A stretch of DNA of 64,000 nt from Brachynemurus nebulosus (lineage: Eukaryota > Arthropoda > Insecta > Neuroptera > Myrmeleontidae), in NCBI GenBank assembly GCA_035578155.1, contig JAPWDM010000005.1:434001-498000 (forward strand). Direction: 5' to 3'. The notes below the pieces were generated by a model. That model saw only the letters and a list, made by a program, of their open reading frames with translations, was not told where the DNA came from and did no database searches. A program made the position numbers and the translations under genes. Shown here piece by piece: positions 11,528-23,220 of this stretch. Numbering within the stretch: the stretch's first letter is position 1; each line of letters opens with the position of its first letter.

Positions 11528-12304
11528 CAAAATACACTTAACGCTTCGCTAATGGTGAGACTAACTAGTACAACCACATTGACGTGTAGCGGTAAATTCC
11601 TACAAGTGAATTAACATGGTCAGGATTTTTTTTTCGTATTTTTATATGTACCTATGTATTGTTGAGAAGTATTTACGTAAATTGATAGTGTACAGATAAC
11701 AAAACCGATAAACTCAAAATGTTAAAAAAATGTATTCCAAATAGTTATTATAAAAATAATATATTAATTAATTAGACATAATTAGGTAAATTTTATTTTT
11801 TTAATTTTTTTTTTTTAGATACTTAATTACAACATAATTATATTCATAATTTTTTTGATGAGAATATTTTTTTCAATGATCTTATGACAATGTAGTGTAG
11901 GGTATAGTAAAAATTTAATGTTCCAATTAGGTTTATTTTTAGAAAATGTATTGTGTTTATACAGGGTGCCCACGGTAAATTGCGTAAATTGGAAAATAGC
12001 TGTCGGGTGTGCCAGTAAAAACAAATCATCAAATAGGTCTGTTGAGGTATAGTGCAGCAGAGTTCCAGATTATTCATTGTAGGCAAATGTTTTGCCAGAA
12101 AATTGATATAGGTAACAAGAATTTCGGTCAATTTATAAAATTTATAGGCCTATTTATAGAGGAAAGATGTAACTATTTATCTGCTAGTCCAAAAGGGCAT
12201 GAAAAGGACAGGTTGTATTTTGAATTTTGCGACAACTGATTTTGCAAGCAGTTCATTTTTGGGCGTAAGGAGGCTTTATTATGCTCCTTTTTTCATGGAT
12301 AATC
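11528..12304. other. AT-rich DNA left of a foldback element
   Basis: Frames of 65-95 codons in 11827-12239 overlap each other on both strands and have no protein-like features. TATACAGGGTGCCCACGG near 11957 resembles a line seen at the boundary of other insect repeats and, inverted, near 59800 here (CACCCTGTATA). Confidence 0.4.
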
Positions 12305-13606
12305 GTGTTGATGATTTGTTGGAAAAATTCAAATCGTATTTCTTAAGATATCTCGAAAACTATAAGAGATATAGGAATACTTTAAATTGACGAAATGTTA
12401 CGCTTTGAAAGACCTATTCACCTTTATAGGTTAAATCAGGGCCGGGTTCATAAGAGGGGCTGAAGGGGTGAAAATGGGGGTAAATTTTCTTGTACAGCCT
12501 GAATGATTCAATGTATCAAATTTTTACGATCACAAATAGAAAGAGCACCAAAAATTAGGGGATATTATTATGTGTATTTACGTTTTTTCGAAATATGTGT
12601 GGTATCCCAGCCATATAAGGAAGAAAAAACAGGGTAATATATATTGCATTATTATTGATTGCAAATACCTTCTATATTTTTTTTATTTTTATGTTGATTT
12701 TCATCATGAAAATGGAAATATTTACTTTCCGATAATAAATAATTCAGGTGCTTTGCAATAAATTTTGCGATTTAGGAAATGGGGTTGACACCTATAAAAG
12801 ACAAAAAGAATAAGAAAAATAGTTTGAATGTTGAGAAAGGACTAAACCGCGTTTATTTAGTTAAAAACGAATTTAAAGCAGATAAAAGTAGTTGTTGAAT
12901 GAAAGATTATTGCTTATTGTTGAACATTCATTAACACTTTCAGACCAGAAAATTTTGGTAGAAGTAGGTATATATAAAAAATATCAAATATTAGTAACCA
13001 AATATACACGTGGCTAAATTACCAATTAAGTAAGTACTGAAAAATACATGAATCATTATCGGAAAGTAAAAATTTACATTTTCATGATGAAAATAAACAT
13101 AAAAATAAGAAAATATAGAAGCTATTTGCAATCAATAATAATGCAATATAATCTACCCTATTTCTTTCTTCCTTATATTGCTTGGATACCACACATATTT
13201 CGAAAAAACGCAAAAACACGTAGGTATCTCCTAATTTGTGGTGATCTTTCTATTTATGATGGCAAAAATTTGGTACATTGAACCATTCAGGCTGTACAAG
13301 AAAATTTACCCCCGTTTTCACCCCTACAGCCCCTCTTATGAACCCGGTCCTGGTTTAACCTATACAGGTGAATAGCCCTTTCAAAGAGTAACATTTCGTC
13401 AATTTAAAGTTTTAGTATATCTCTTATAGTTTTCGAGATATCTTAAGAAATACGATTTGAACTTCCAATTTTAGGGGCTGGGTTCACCCCCAAAACCTGG
13501 AAGATGGCCGATAAAAAAAATACGGGTCCTTTATTTTTGCCTATTCTACACACCAGCGAAGTTTCATCAAAATCCCGAATTTCACTCTGGGTGCATCTCC
13601 TTGTTA
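12305..13606. mobile_element. large foldback element F2
   Basis: The left arm 12305-12765 is repeated in reverse complement at 13040-13490, about 85-90% identical, with a 275-bp spacer. The right side continues to an end CTCCTTGTTA at 13606, matching the ends of F1 (45113) and its partial copy (59730). The arms contain the module TATCTCGAAAACTATAAGAG, a GGGGTGAAAA...CACCCC block and CCTCTTATGAACCCGG. The left extremity beyond 12305 is lost or replaced. No transposase is recognised; the open frame at 13048-13281 is chance. Confidence 0.8.
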
Positions 13607-13609
13607 GTC

Positions 13610-14536
13610 TCTCATAATAGGGAGTAAAGAGCCACTTTTAATGCCAGGGGACTAAAAATAATCTTTTTCGCTCTTTTAAGCTAATCAACAATAAAAATCC
13701 AATATGTTTAATTTGTTCATACTTCCATAGTATACTTTATGTCATATTCATTCCTATAATTTGAAAGATATTTAAATAATTGTTTTTCTTCATTTTCATA
13801 ATTTCTAAATTATTTGAAATTGCTAAAAATAATACATATGCCATGGGACTAAAGTGTCTTTGTCAATTTCTCGCATGAATTTTTGCCTTCGGATTTTTTT
13901 ACAGGTCCTTTGACAAAAAACTTCATACTCGTGATCAATGCCAATGAGAAATAGGGCAAACTCTTTCTATCTAATTTTTACAATGTATTATTACCTTACG
14001 TCATATTTAAAGGGCCAATGTCATAAATTCATAGAATTAAAATTATTCAATTTTTATTTATTATGATGTATTTTTTAACCTTAAACGAGTATCTATTGTA
14101 AATTAGAAAAATTATGAATATTTAATAATATTCAAAATTTCTAATAGTAGTTTTTGGATATTTATTGTTGCACGCATGACCTTCCACAAGTTCCTTCGAA
14201 ATTCTTTTTTTTTTGATAATTAATCATGTAATAGACATTTATCTGAAAGAGAAAACAATCATTAATTGGCAGAAAAATTTTTAATTAATTTGGTATTGTT
14301 AATTAACTGCGTTCACTTTAATGAATCCACAAGCTATGAAATTTTATTTAATCGTATCTATGAGAAGACCTCAGGGGATCCAGGGGATCGATATATATAT
14401 AGAAATGCATATGTAAGGGTAAGATAGTAAATTTTCTAATTTTTGTTCGTAAATGCATTTTTAACTTCCTATGAGCAATTCAGATTAAAATGACAAGAAA
14501 ATTTCTAACATTTTTTTTTTTTAGAAATTCTTTCTT
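13610..14536. other. AT-rich intergenic DNA
   Basis: No exon, RNA gene or shared repeat was identified. Confidence 0.55.
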
Positions 14537-14540
14537 TTAA

Positions 14541-15421
14541 TGGGAGATTTACTTGAAAGTCCTTAAAAAAATCGATTTTTTTTTTTGCAGAAATTGGTAG
14601 CTAATTATGTGTAGAATATGTTCCCATAGTGATTTTGCTGAAAGTAATTTAAGGGAAGGTTTACTTGAGATTTGATAAAAAAATCGATTTTTTTTGCCCA
14701 AATTGATAGCAAATTATGTGCAGAATATGTTCCCAAAGTTATTTTACTGAAAATAATTTAAAACAAGATTCTTGTACATTAACCGAATCCAGCTTTCTAT
14801 AAAAAAAATTCAAAAAACGTAGTTCACGCAATAATGAGTATTAAATATAAAATTTTGAAAATACGTTTCTTTATATATATTTTATAATATCTCGGAACTA
14901 CATTTTTGGAACTGGTGGACACGATAACTCAAAAACTATTCGATGGATCCTTTTGTTTAATTTTTTATTTTACTGATAATTCAATTCTTCGGCACCTCTA
15001 CCTAAGTTCGATACACTTTCAATATTTTTTTTTATTTTTAAATTTACTTTAAAGAGCGAAAAATAAGACAAAAATCAAACATCAGCCATTTTTTTTTCTT
15101 TCAGCAATTTAATGATATTATAGGTAGAGGTGCCGGTACTGTTCATATATTTTATAAATCTTTTTTGTTTTTGGATTTCGGTGATTTTTTACCGGCGCTA
15201 GGATGTCCGCCAACAAGGCATTGGATTGTCGGATCGTCACACTGCAGTATCTATAAAATTGACAATTTTTTAAATTTTTCCTTGAAAAAAATTTTTTTTT
15301 AGTGTAGTTTAATATTTAGTAAATATGTGCACAAAATTTGAAATTGATATTTACTTTCGTTCTTGAGAAAAAAATTCTAGAAAAATACATAATTTTTAAG
15401 GACTGTCGAGTCAACCTCTCC
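14541..15421 (+). mobile_element. TTAA-flanked element, copy 2
   Basis: Bounded by TTAA at 14537-14540 and 15422-15425, it matches 7365-8265 along its length, including the duplicated head unit and the internal inverted GGCACCTCTA block. Terminal repeats are more decayed (TGGGAGATTTAC against GAGAGGTTGAC). Small indels account for the 20-bp difference in length. Confidence 0.8.
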
Positions 15422-15425
15422 TTAA

Positions 15426-16053
15426 AATAATATTGGTATTACGAATTGATAATATGCCTTTCGGGCTGGTAAATACTCCTTTATCAAAAAAATAAATTTT
15501 CCTATCTTTAAGTTTTTGTTTTTAATTGCAAATAGGTATATTATTATAATTTTATTGCTATATAGATAAATGATGTATACCTACTTATATTTATACGGTG
15601 CGGCTCAAAAAAATATTTCGGATCCAGTTTAATACAATGAACAGAGAATCCTAAAGTTAAATAATAACAAACAACGAAGGGAGCGTCCTTGGAGTTTTAT
15701 CTTTACGGTCTTTACATTAAAATTCTTACTGTAAGGGGACGTATTTTTTTGACGAAATATTTTCCTAAACTGTAAAAAAATGCCTTAACTTTTAGGTATA
15801 TTATATAATAAAAAGGCTCTAATTTTAATTGAATTTTTTTTTTTGGATTTATTGTTATTAAGACAAAACTACGTTCCATTATGAGGGGAGGGGGGGGGGG
15901 ATCAAGGCAAAAGTCACCTGTAGTCACCAAAAGTCAACGCACTACTTTCTCCTCAGTTGCCTAGAACCTGGATTCGAAACGTTTTGATCAGTCAAACGGT
16001 AGGTATGTGTTATGTAAATACTGACATAGGTACTGAATTTTATGATTTTACAG
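15426..16053. other. intergenic DNA with a G-run
   Basis: A purine tract GAGGGGAGGGGGGGGGG at 15883-15899 is the most G-rich spot nearby and could form unusual DNA structure. No gene is visible. Confidence 0.5.
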
Positions 16054-16055
16054 TA

Positions 16056-16857
16056 CAGTAGCCGTCCAAGTTAGTCACTTCCGAGATAGTCACACTTCGA
16101 GTGAAATAGACATATACATACGTCATCCATATACTATGTTTACTCTTGTCTATACGCACATATGCGTCACATGTAATACTTGCATACTCACTACATACAT
16201 ACCCCGTGTACCTGCCGTGTGGTACTTTGTGAGGTAGTTACCCTGTAATGTGTGTCGTGTGTGATACGTATGTACGTATATTAGTCTAGAGTGAAGCCAC
16301 TGGTCCGCACAAATGAGATCACACATTTTTTATAGTGGGCTCTAGTACACACTACGTCGTCAAAAGTATAATAATGACACCTTGATCCAAGGGGTGCCCA
16401 TACTTTTGACGCGGTACTGTACTTAATGTTGTGGTACATTGCCGTGTCAAAAGTGTGGGACCACCCTTCCCCAGGTCAAGGTATCACCATACTTTTGACG
16501 ACGTAGTGTGAACTAGAACCCACTATAAAAATTTGTCCGAGTGTGCGGACCAATGTCTTCACTATTCATACTAATTTAAATAATAAATATTTGTAATGTT
16601 GTCTTTTTCTAAAAATTCAAATATGTGACGTAATTATGACGTAGATGGCGAATTGAGCAAAAAAAGCTTATTTGGGTTTCAAATATAGTGTACCCTTCTC
16701 TGTCTACTTTGACTTGAACATAATTTTTTATAATAATATTGTTGAAAAAATTCCAATTTGTTATGTTAACTAAACATTTACCCCACCTGATGGACGGCTA
16801 TGACTTCCAAGATAGTCACTAGAGGAACATTTGTGTGACTATCTTGGACGGCTACTG
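16056..16857. mobile_element. pogo-like TA-flanked element, 802 bp
   Basis: Both ends read CAGTAGCCGTCCAAG(T/A)TAGTC inward and are flanked by TA (16054-16055 and 16858-16859). A second imperfect copy of the end lies just inside the right terminus (GACGGCTATGACTTCCAAGA at about 16792). CAGT ends with TA targets fit pogo/Tigger. The interior carries a foldback element at 16290-16563. No transposase frame. Confidence 0.82.
16290..16563. mobile_element. hairpin element nested in the pogo-like element
   Basis: The arms start AGTGAAGCCACTGGTCCGC and end as the reverse complement of AGTGAAGACATTGGTCCGC. They pair for about 130 bp, including TTTTTATAGTGGG and CACTACGTCGTCAAAAGTAT, with CAAAAGTATGGG repeated near the centre. 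The arms are about 85% alike. No clear target duplication. Confidence 0.8.
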
Positions 16858-16859
16858 TA

Positions 16860-17494
16860 ATTGTAATATTGCTTAATTTTTTTCTCTATAGTTTTTGTTG
16901 CAATTCAGAGACCGGATATAACTTCTAACAGTACAAAATTTTATTTATGGTAGATAGAATTTTTTATACATTGCGTTCTACTCAATTTAATTTAAAGTTG
17001 CTACAAAAATTTTTTGTAATTACGGTAAAGAATTGATTGATTTGTTTTCTAAAATTGATGTAAGTGTATTAGAATGAGAAAACCGTAAGTTTTTAAATTG
17101 TATTAATTATAGTTTATTCAGAAAATTTTTATGAAAATTTAAATTTAGTAGTAATTACGAAATTACTATATAATAGTGGTGGAGTATTTTTCTATCGAGC
17201 CTGGTAGTAGTGGTAATTTTCCAATTTTCACTAATTTTCCACGTAAGTGGTAGCATTAAATTTAAATTAAGTTATTTATTCCATTTTCCTTTGTTTGTAG
17301 ACATGCACAAGGTTACCAAATTTAAGAAAACTTCGATCGTTATAATATAAAAGCTATTATAAATCTTTTTATTTTTTTTTAGAAGCGAATTAATTGTAAG
17401 ACTTTGTTAAAAATAGTGTTGAAAAAATTTTATGTTTGTTGATTTAAATCCAAGAATGAATTTGTAGGAAAAATTCGGGAATGCTGCTCCAGAC
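16860..17494. other. AT-rich intergenic DNA
   Basis: GTGGTA-type short repeats near 17170-17250 only. No gene seen. Confidence 0.5.
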
Positions 17495-18558
17495 TAACAA
17501 CTGTATCTCTCAAAAATTTTTGAAACGTTGGTGGATTATAGATCTTATTAAAACTAATCACGAGCCATATTTCGTTCGTGCCCATAAGCGCTTTAAGGGT
17601 GTGAAACTCACCCCCAAATATTTGAGTTTTTTTTTTTAATTTTCTTAAATATCTTAGAAATGGTAAGAGCTTTGGTAGGCAAACTATATATATTTGTAAA
17701 TGACACTTTAAGATTTTTATTATGATACTAAAATAAAAATTATAAAATTATTTGGGGGGTTTCATCCCCCCACTTCCAACTCCTAATTTTATCAGGTATT
17801 TTTTGGTAAAAGAGGAGGCTCTTATGTGTAAATAAATGAATTTTTAATTAATATATTTTACATCACACCAGTTTATTTCTTTTTGCATAAATAAACCCTT
17901 TGCTAATATTAACTTGGGAAAAATTTTAACTTTTTGATTTAATAATGAGCCAAAATATGGTCGAAGAATCTCGTATTTTAGTAATAAATTGTTTCAAACT
18001 TACGATATACTTTAAAATAGGTACATAATTTAGAACGAAAAAATACACTGCAACCCCCCACCCTCATGCTTTACCGATATCTATACAAATCGATTTACTT
18101 ATTTATTTGTTTTTATTTATGTATACAATTGTCAATATTTTAAGGTTTGTAATCTACACAATAATAATATTGTTCATGAAAATGTTCAAAACAAACGTAT
18201 TGTCTGGTGTGATGAAATACATTAATTAAAAATTCATTTATTTACAAATAACAATGTCCTCTTTTACCAAAAAAAATACCTGATAAAATTAAGGATTGCG
18301 GTGGGGAATGTAACCCCAATGATTTTATTACTCTAATTTTGGCATCATAATAAAGATTTTAAAGTGCCATTTACAAATATATAGTTTCCCTACCAAAGTT
18401 CTTGCCATTTTCAAGATATTTAAGAAAATTGAAAAAAACTCAAATTTTCAGGGGTGAGTTTCACCCCTTTAAAGCGCTTATAGGCACAAACGAAGATCTA
18501 CAATCCACCAAAGTTTTAAAAATTTTTGGGAGATACAGTTGGATACCTTTCCTTGTAA
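17495..18558. mobile_element. large foldback element F3
   Basis: The left arm 17495-17872 pairs with 18208-18558. Shared blocks include ACTGTATCTC(T/C)CAAAAATTTTT, CATAAGCGCTTTAA, a GGGTG..AAACTCACCCC palindrome, AAATATCTTAGAAATGGTAA and TAATTTTATCAGGTATTTTT. The right end CCTTGTAA matches the termini of F1 and F2. The spacer is about 335 bp and non-coding. Several small indels separate the arms. Confidence 0.82.
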
Positions 18559-20668
18559 GCTAAAATTCATTTTTCAATTGCCAATAATAATCTACAATTA
18601 ATAACTCGCAATAACTCAATTATAACATTAATTGGGCATATAGTGGACAAAGCTTTCATTCGGAGACTCTTGGAATTTTTGGTAGTAGGAGCACACTAGC
18701 AACTCTTAGTTGTACGACTTTTTAGTTACGGTTGTAACTTATAATGACAGAACGACCAACTGGTACACTATTTTGACAGCTAATACACTTTATATGGATT
18801 TTTTGACGTCTTACGAGGTGGTGTATGAGTTAGTAAGGTTTCACTTGACATCTTATGACGCCAGTGGTCCGTCTATGACATTTTCGATTATTTTTGCCTA
18901 ATAGGGAAAATACGTTGTTATTAAAGTATTTTCAAAAGGACTGATTATTTTTAAATTTCTAATACATCTTCATTTCTTTCGACTTATTATATATTAAGAC
19001 AGACATTAAAATTGTTATCCAGTTTGTAAAGTAGCATTCTGATTGTGTCTCCGTTTTGTGCGGAACATCCTTCCTTATTACTTCTGCTTGTTACTACCAC
19101 ACAGTTTAAAACAGTTTGTACAAGGATAAAAAAAAGAGTTAACTACTACAACACTCTAACGGCAAACAATACAAACTAAAACAGCAACAAAGTAAAGTGG
19201 TTTGTCGACTACTGAACGAACAAAGTATTGTTATCTGGCCTGTACGATCTCAATTTCATTTTACATACACACATAGTAAGCGCGTATTGTCTGCGTTTAT
19301 AGAAATAAGAAAAATATATACCATGCATTTTGTTCTGCACGCGTTGTTCATTTCAAGTCATCTTTGTCGTCATCGTCGGGAGTCTATGAGAGACCGTCAT
19401 TTAAAAGTTAACATAGAAATCAACCCCCGAAAATTAAAATAAATGATGATGGCTTAAAAAATGTTGTCTGCTGGTTACGTCACAAAAATGTGGTAGGTAT
19501 GCAAACTTTTTGTGGTCAGACACCGTTATTCACAGAAATGTTTTTGATGTAATTTTGTTGGCCTTATATTGATTAAAAGGAATATCAGTAAAATGTTTAG
19601 TGGACAGGTATTCTAACTTATGATCTCTAGATTGATTCTTGGTTCATACAAAATTTTCTGTATTTCAATTTGTATTGTGTCCAGTAGAACTGAGCGCTCA
19701 TACAGGCGACTTTTATCTTCGTGACATTTTTGTCAGTCCTACTTGAAAGCGAATTCTCTTTTTTGCTAACACACAGATTAGATCGATGTATAATTTGATT
19801 AAGATACGTCTTTAATTTTCCGCCTATATAAGCTATAGGTATAGCGAAGGGGGAGTATAAGATGAGAATCAGACCAATTTAAGTATATGTGGTTCTCACT
19901 AGATCTTGTGTTTCGGGGTCCAAAGAACCCAGAAAATAAAAAATTCGGATAGAGATTATTCAAAATATGTTGGTATCGAAATTACTAGATATGTTACTGG
20001 TTATTCGTTCTGAAATTATCGTAACTTTTAACTTTTCAGAAAAATCGAAAAATTTTGTTTTTTTCTTTTCAATTGTTTTCAGTCTTTGTTTATGAAAATC
20101 GATGAAACTGAGACGAAAATTATTACAAAAGTCCCATTTATTTTACAGGAAAATTTTTGTTCGTAAGCCACATGATAGGATAGAGTGTTTGGATAGAGGT
20201 GACTTGAAATATAAATTTTCTTCCCCAGGATGGACCGGGTGCAAAATTTAAAAAAAATTTTGTAAATCATAATTTTTAGAAATTTTAATTTGGGACAACT
20301 TTGCCTCCAATAATTTCCCCTAAAAATGGGCCCAGCTACCTTTCAAATCGCAAAATAAAGTTTCATTCTTTGTTACCTTTAAGCAGTATGGTTTTTTTAC
20401 TGATCCTAAACCTTTTCTTTCAGTAAATCCTAACTAAGTAATATTATGAATACGAAAGTGAGTTTGTTTGTCTTGCTTTCATGCCGCAACAGCTTAACCA
20501 ATCAACTTCAAACTCTACACAGAGATTGCTTGGGAGACAAAGAAGGATACAGACTACTTTTTATCTCGAGAAAACATTTTGTTTCAACGAGAAAATTTCT
20601 AAGAAAGAATAAGAACTCCACACTAGTGACACGATGTAAGTACATATATTTATTAATCTGATATCATA
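18559..20668. other. intergenic DNA, no gene recognised
   Basis: Frames of 60-81 codons at 18710-18901, 19197-19442 and 20446-20661 lack homology that I can name and show no coding-like composition. They may be chance. No RNA gene or repeat shared with the rest of the window was found. Confidence 0.45.
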
Positions 20669-20669
20669 A

Positions 20670-21512
20670 TATATACATACAATAAAACTGTAATGGGACC
20701 ATTTCTGTACATGGAATATTTTCCAAAAATTGTACTGGTACTGTAAATAGTTATCGATGTAAATATCAAATCAGCGGTTTTTAAAATTTTTGTCTGTCTG
20801 TTTGTCTGTTCACGCATTACGCAAAAATTACCGGACGGATTTCAATGAAATTTGGTAAGATGATAAATTGTTACCTGGGTCAACATTTAAGACACTTTTT
20901 GCTCCGGGCAAATGTCTCATTCCCACGGGAAAATAGAAAAACTATTTTGAGCATGTGCACGCATTATGCAAAGCTATTGAACAAATTTTAATGAAATTTG
21001 GTATGGTGATAACTTATTACCTGAATCAACATTAAGATACTTTTACTCCGGGGAAATGTCTTATTCCCACAGGAAAATAGGGAAACCATTTTGAGCATGT
21101 GCACACATTATACAAAACTATTGAACGGATTTTTATGAAAGGTCTGATGTTAATTTATTACCTGGGTCAACATCTAAGATACTTTTTACTCCGGGAAAAT
21201 GTCTCATTCCCACGGGAAAATATAAAAACCATTTTGAGCATGTGCACACATTATGCAAAACTATTGAACGGATTTTTATGAAATTTGGTCTGCTGTTAAA
21301 TTATTACCTGGGTCAACATATAAGATACTTTTTATTATTGTAAATTGTCTCCTTCCCTTGCGAAAATATAAAAACCATTTTGAACATGTGTATGCATTAC
21401 GCAAAAATTATTGTTCTATGCAAGTTCTGTACATATAATTATTACACTTATATATACTTCCCATTGATTTTATAAGAATGCGTCGCGCAAATAACGTCGC
21501 GGGTACACCTAG
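20670..21512 (+). mobile_element. Helitron-like element with internal tandem repeats
   Basis: The 5' side ATACATACAATAAAACTG, a TGTCTGTCTGTTTGTCTG microsatellite and the 3' end CGTCGCGGGTACACCTAG then T match 30576-31024. Ends of the form CTAG followed by T, a short GC-rich palindrome just upstream and no terminal inverted repeats are typical of Helitrons. Here the unit that is single in the 30 kb copy is repeated four times (20813-21391). The first bases of the 5' end are diverged from the TC start. No Rep/helicase gene. Confidence 0.7.
20813..21391 (+). repeat. tandem array, four units of 143-147 bp
   Basis: Units start at about 20813, 20960, 21104 and 21247, with a partial fifth at about 21393. 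Each has GCATTA(C/T)GCAAAA, ACGGATTTT(A)ATGAAATTTGGT, TTACCTGGGTCAACAT, CTCATTCCCACGGGAAAAT and TTTTGAGCATGTGCAC. The fourth unit is the most diverged in its middle. The array lies inside the Helitron-like element. Confidence 0.92.
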
Positions 21513-22697
21513 TTTCAAATATCACGTGGGCTTGTCAACTTTTCCCGTATTATAATGCCGTTCCATCCAGCCAAATTAATTTAGACAATAAATTTCCATT
21601 TGTGAGATATGTTATTATCTGTTTAGAGTTAACTAACTGTATACATACATAGATACAAGTAAGGAAGCAATATAGCTCGAGTCAAGTTGACTGACATAGG
21701 CACATTCATTCATCTATTTTATTCATTGTTAGTGCGTGCATACATAATACACAGTGAAAGCATCAAAAATTGACAAATTACTTTTTGAAAAATCAATCAC
21801 ACAATATTTAATGTGCCCCCTTTGTATACCGCATTGCTGCTACCCCCTCATTCAAATCATCATATTCATTTATTGTTAATAAAAATATTTGTATGCGCAG
21901 CAAATGGGGGAACGGGTGGTAAGTTATGAGGAAACCCTTCAATTTTGTCTATTCATTTTTTTTTTGTGATAGTTTTTAATAACTTTTTAATATTCTTTTG
22001 TTGTAGATAAATTGTTGTTTTAACTTTTATCTCAATATGTCAAGTCAATTTGTTTGTGGCCAACTTACGAACAGACTGACTGATGGTGGATGCTATGGGT
22101 TATTTATTTTGGAAAATAATGTGTGGTTGTAATAGATATGGTTTCTTTTTGGTACATATTAGGACGAGTTGTTTGTTGGTGTTTTATTAAATCAATTCGT
22201 TGATTCAGTTGAGTTTGGGAAATCGTTTATTGAATATTCCAATTACCTACAGTCTCTAGTACTTAAGTAATTTTCGAAAATTCGAATAAATGGTAGCTTT
22301 CCAGAGTCAGTAACAAACTATTAATCAAACTAATTTACTATTAAACTTTTTGTGAGTAAAATATTCGACTTGCAAAAACTATTCACACGGATGGTCCTTA
22401 TTTCGACAATGTTTCAGTTACTTTACTCTTAACCTAAAAAAGAAATCAACATGTACTCAGCGCCCTTTCTACGAGACAAAATAATATTTATTTTTTTTTT
22501 TTAAATAAGATATGTGATTTTTCTAGATTTTGTCTCCAGCTCCCTTCTCAAAGCTTTCCGTCATTTTTGGGATTTCGTAGTTCAAACAACGAACTCCTTA
22601 TGTTTTCGTGTCATGTGTCGCGGACGCGGACTAGGAGGTCAACTTGCACTTCATAAAACTTTGAATTCCACACTTGCGCAGTATTTTTTTTCTTTTG
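21513..22697. other. intergenic DNA
   Basis: A GC-richer patch with short CCCCCT and GGGGG tracts lies at 21812-21922 and contains a possible 18-nt microexon (see findings). A frame of 64 codons at 22514-22708 lacks an ATG start and runs into the MITE. Nothing else is recognised. Confidence 0.4.
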
Positions 22698-22699
22698 TA

Positions 22700-23218
22700 C
22701 ACTGTTAAAAAAATATGTATTATTACAATAAAAAATATGGTAATTTTTTACAATATGTGTCTTGAAAATTACAATGTGTTAGTAAATTTAAATAATTTAG
22801 TTGTAAAATATGAAATTTTGTGTAAAAATATATTTTCCCTATGATTTTAAGTACTTTGATACTAAAATTACATATAAAAGTGGTATTTGACATGCTAAAA
22901 TAGTAAAATTACATTTCGAAACGAAAATTTACTGTATTTGTATGTAAATTACCGGTCTTTTGGATGTAATTTACCGGTATCACGTGATTGATTCTGTGCA
23001 GTTGACGGCGTCAGTTGAGTTGACAATGTAATTTTACATGTCGTACGTAATTAATTTACATTGAGTGGTATAAAATTACATCCGAAATGTAAGGTAAAAC
23101 ATTCCACAATGTAATTTTACATCGAAAAATGTTCTAAACATTTCGAAATGTAATTTTACAATATTTAATGTTGGCAATTGAATGCCAACATTAAATGTTG
23201 TAAAATTTTTTAACAGTG
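22700..23218 (-). mobile_element. 519-bp TA-flanked MITE, copy 2 (inverted)
   Basis: The reverse complement of 9155-9673, exactly equal in length, with TA at 22698-22699 and 23219-23220. It keeps the terminal TTTTTTAACAGTG, the AATGTTGGC hairpin and the repeated ATGTAATTTTAC dyads. The two copies differ by scattered substitutions only, as far as I can see. Confidence 0.9.
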
Positions 23219-23220
23219 TA

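Noticed and set aside
11827..12239. Overlapping frames of 65-95 codons on both strands
   Set aside because: They overlap in several frames, have no motifs and lack good start or splice context.
13048..13281. 77-codon frame
   Set aside because: It lies within a foldback arm, and the mirror arm does not keep it open.
20813..21391. CRISPR array
   Set aside because: The units are long direct tandem repeats inside a Helitron-like element without spacers, and the genome is eukaryotic.
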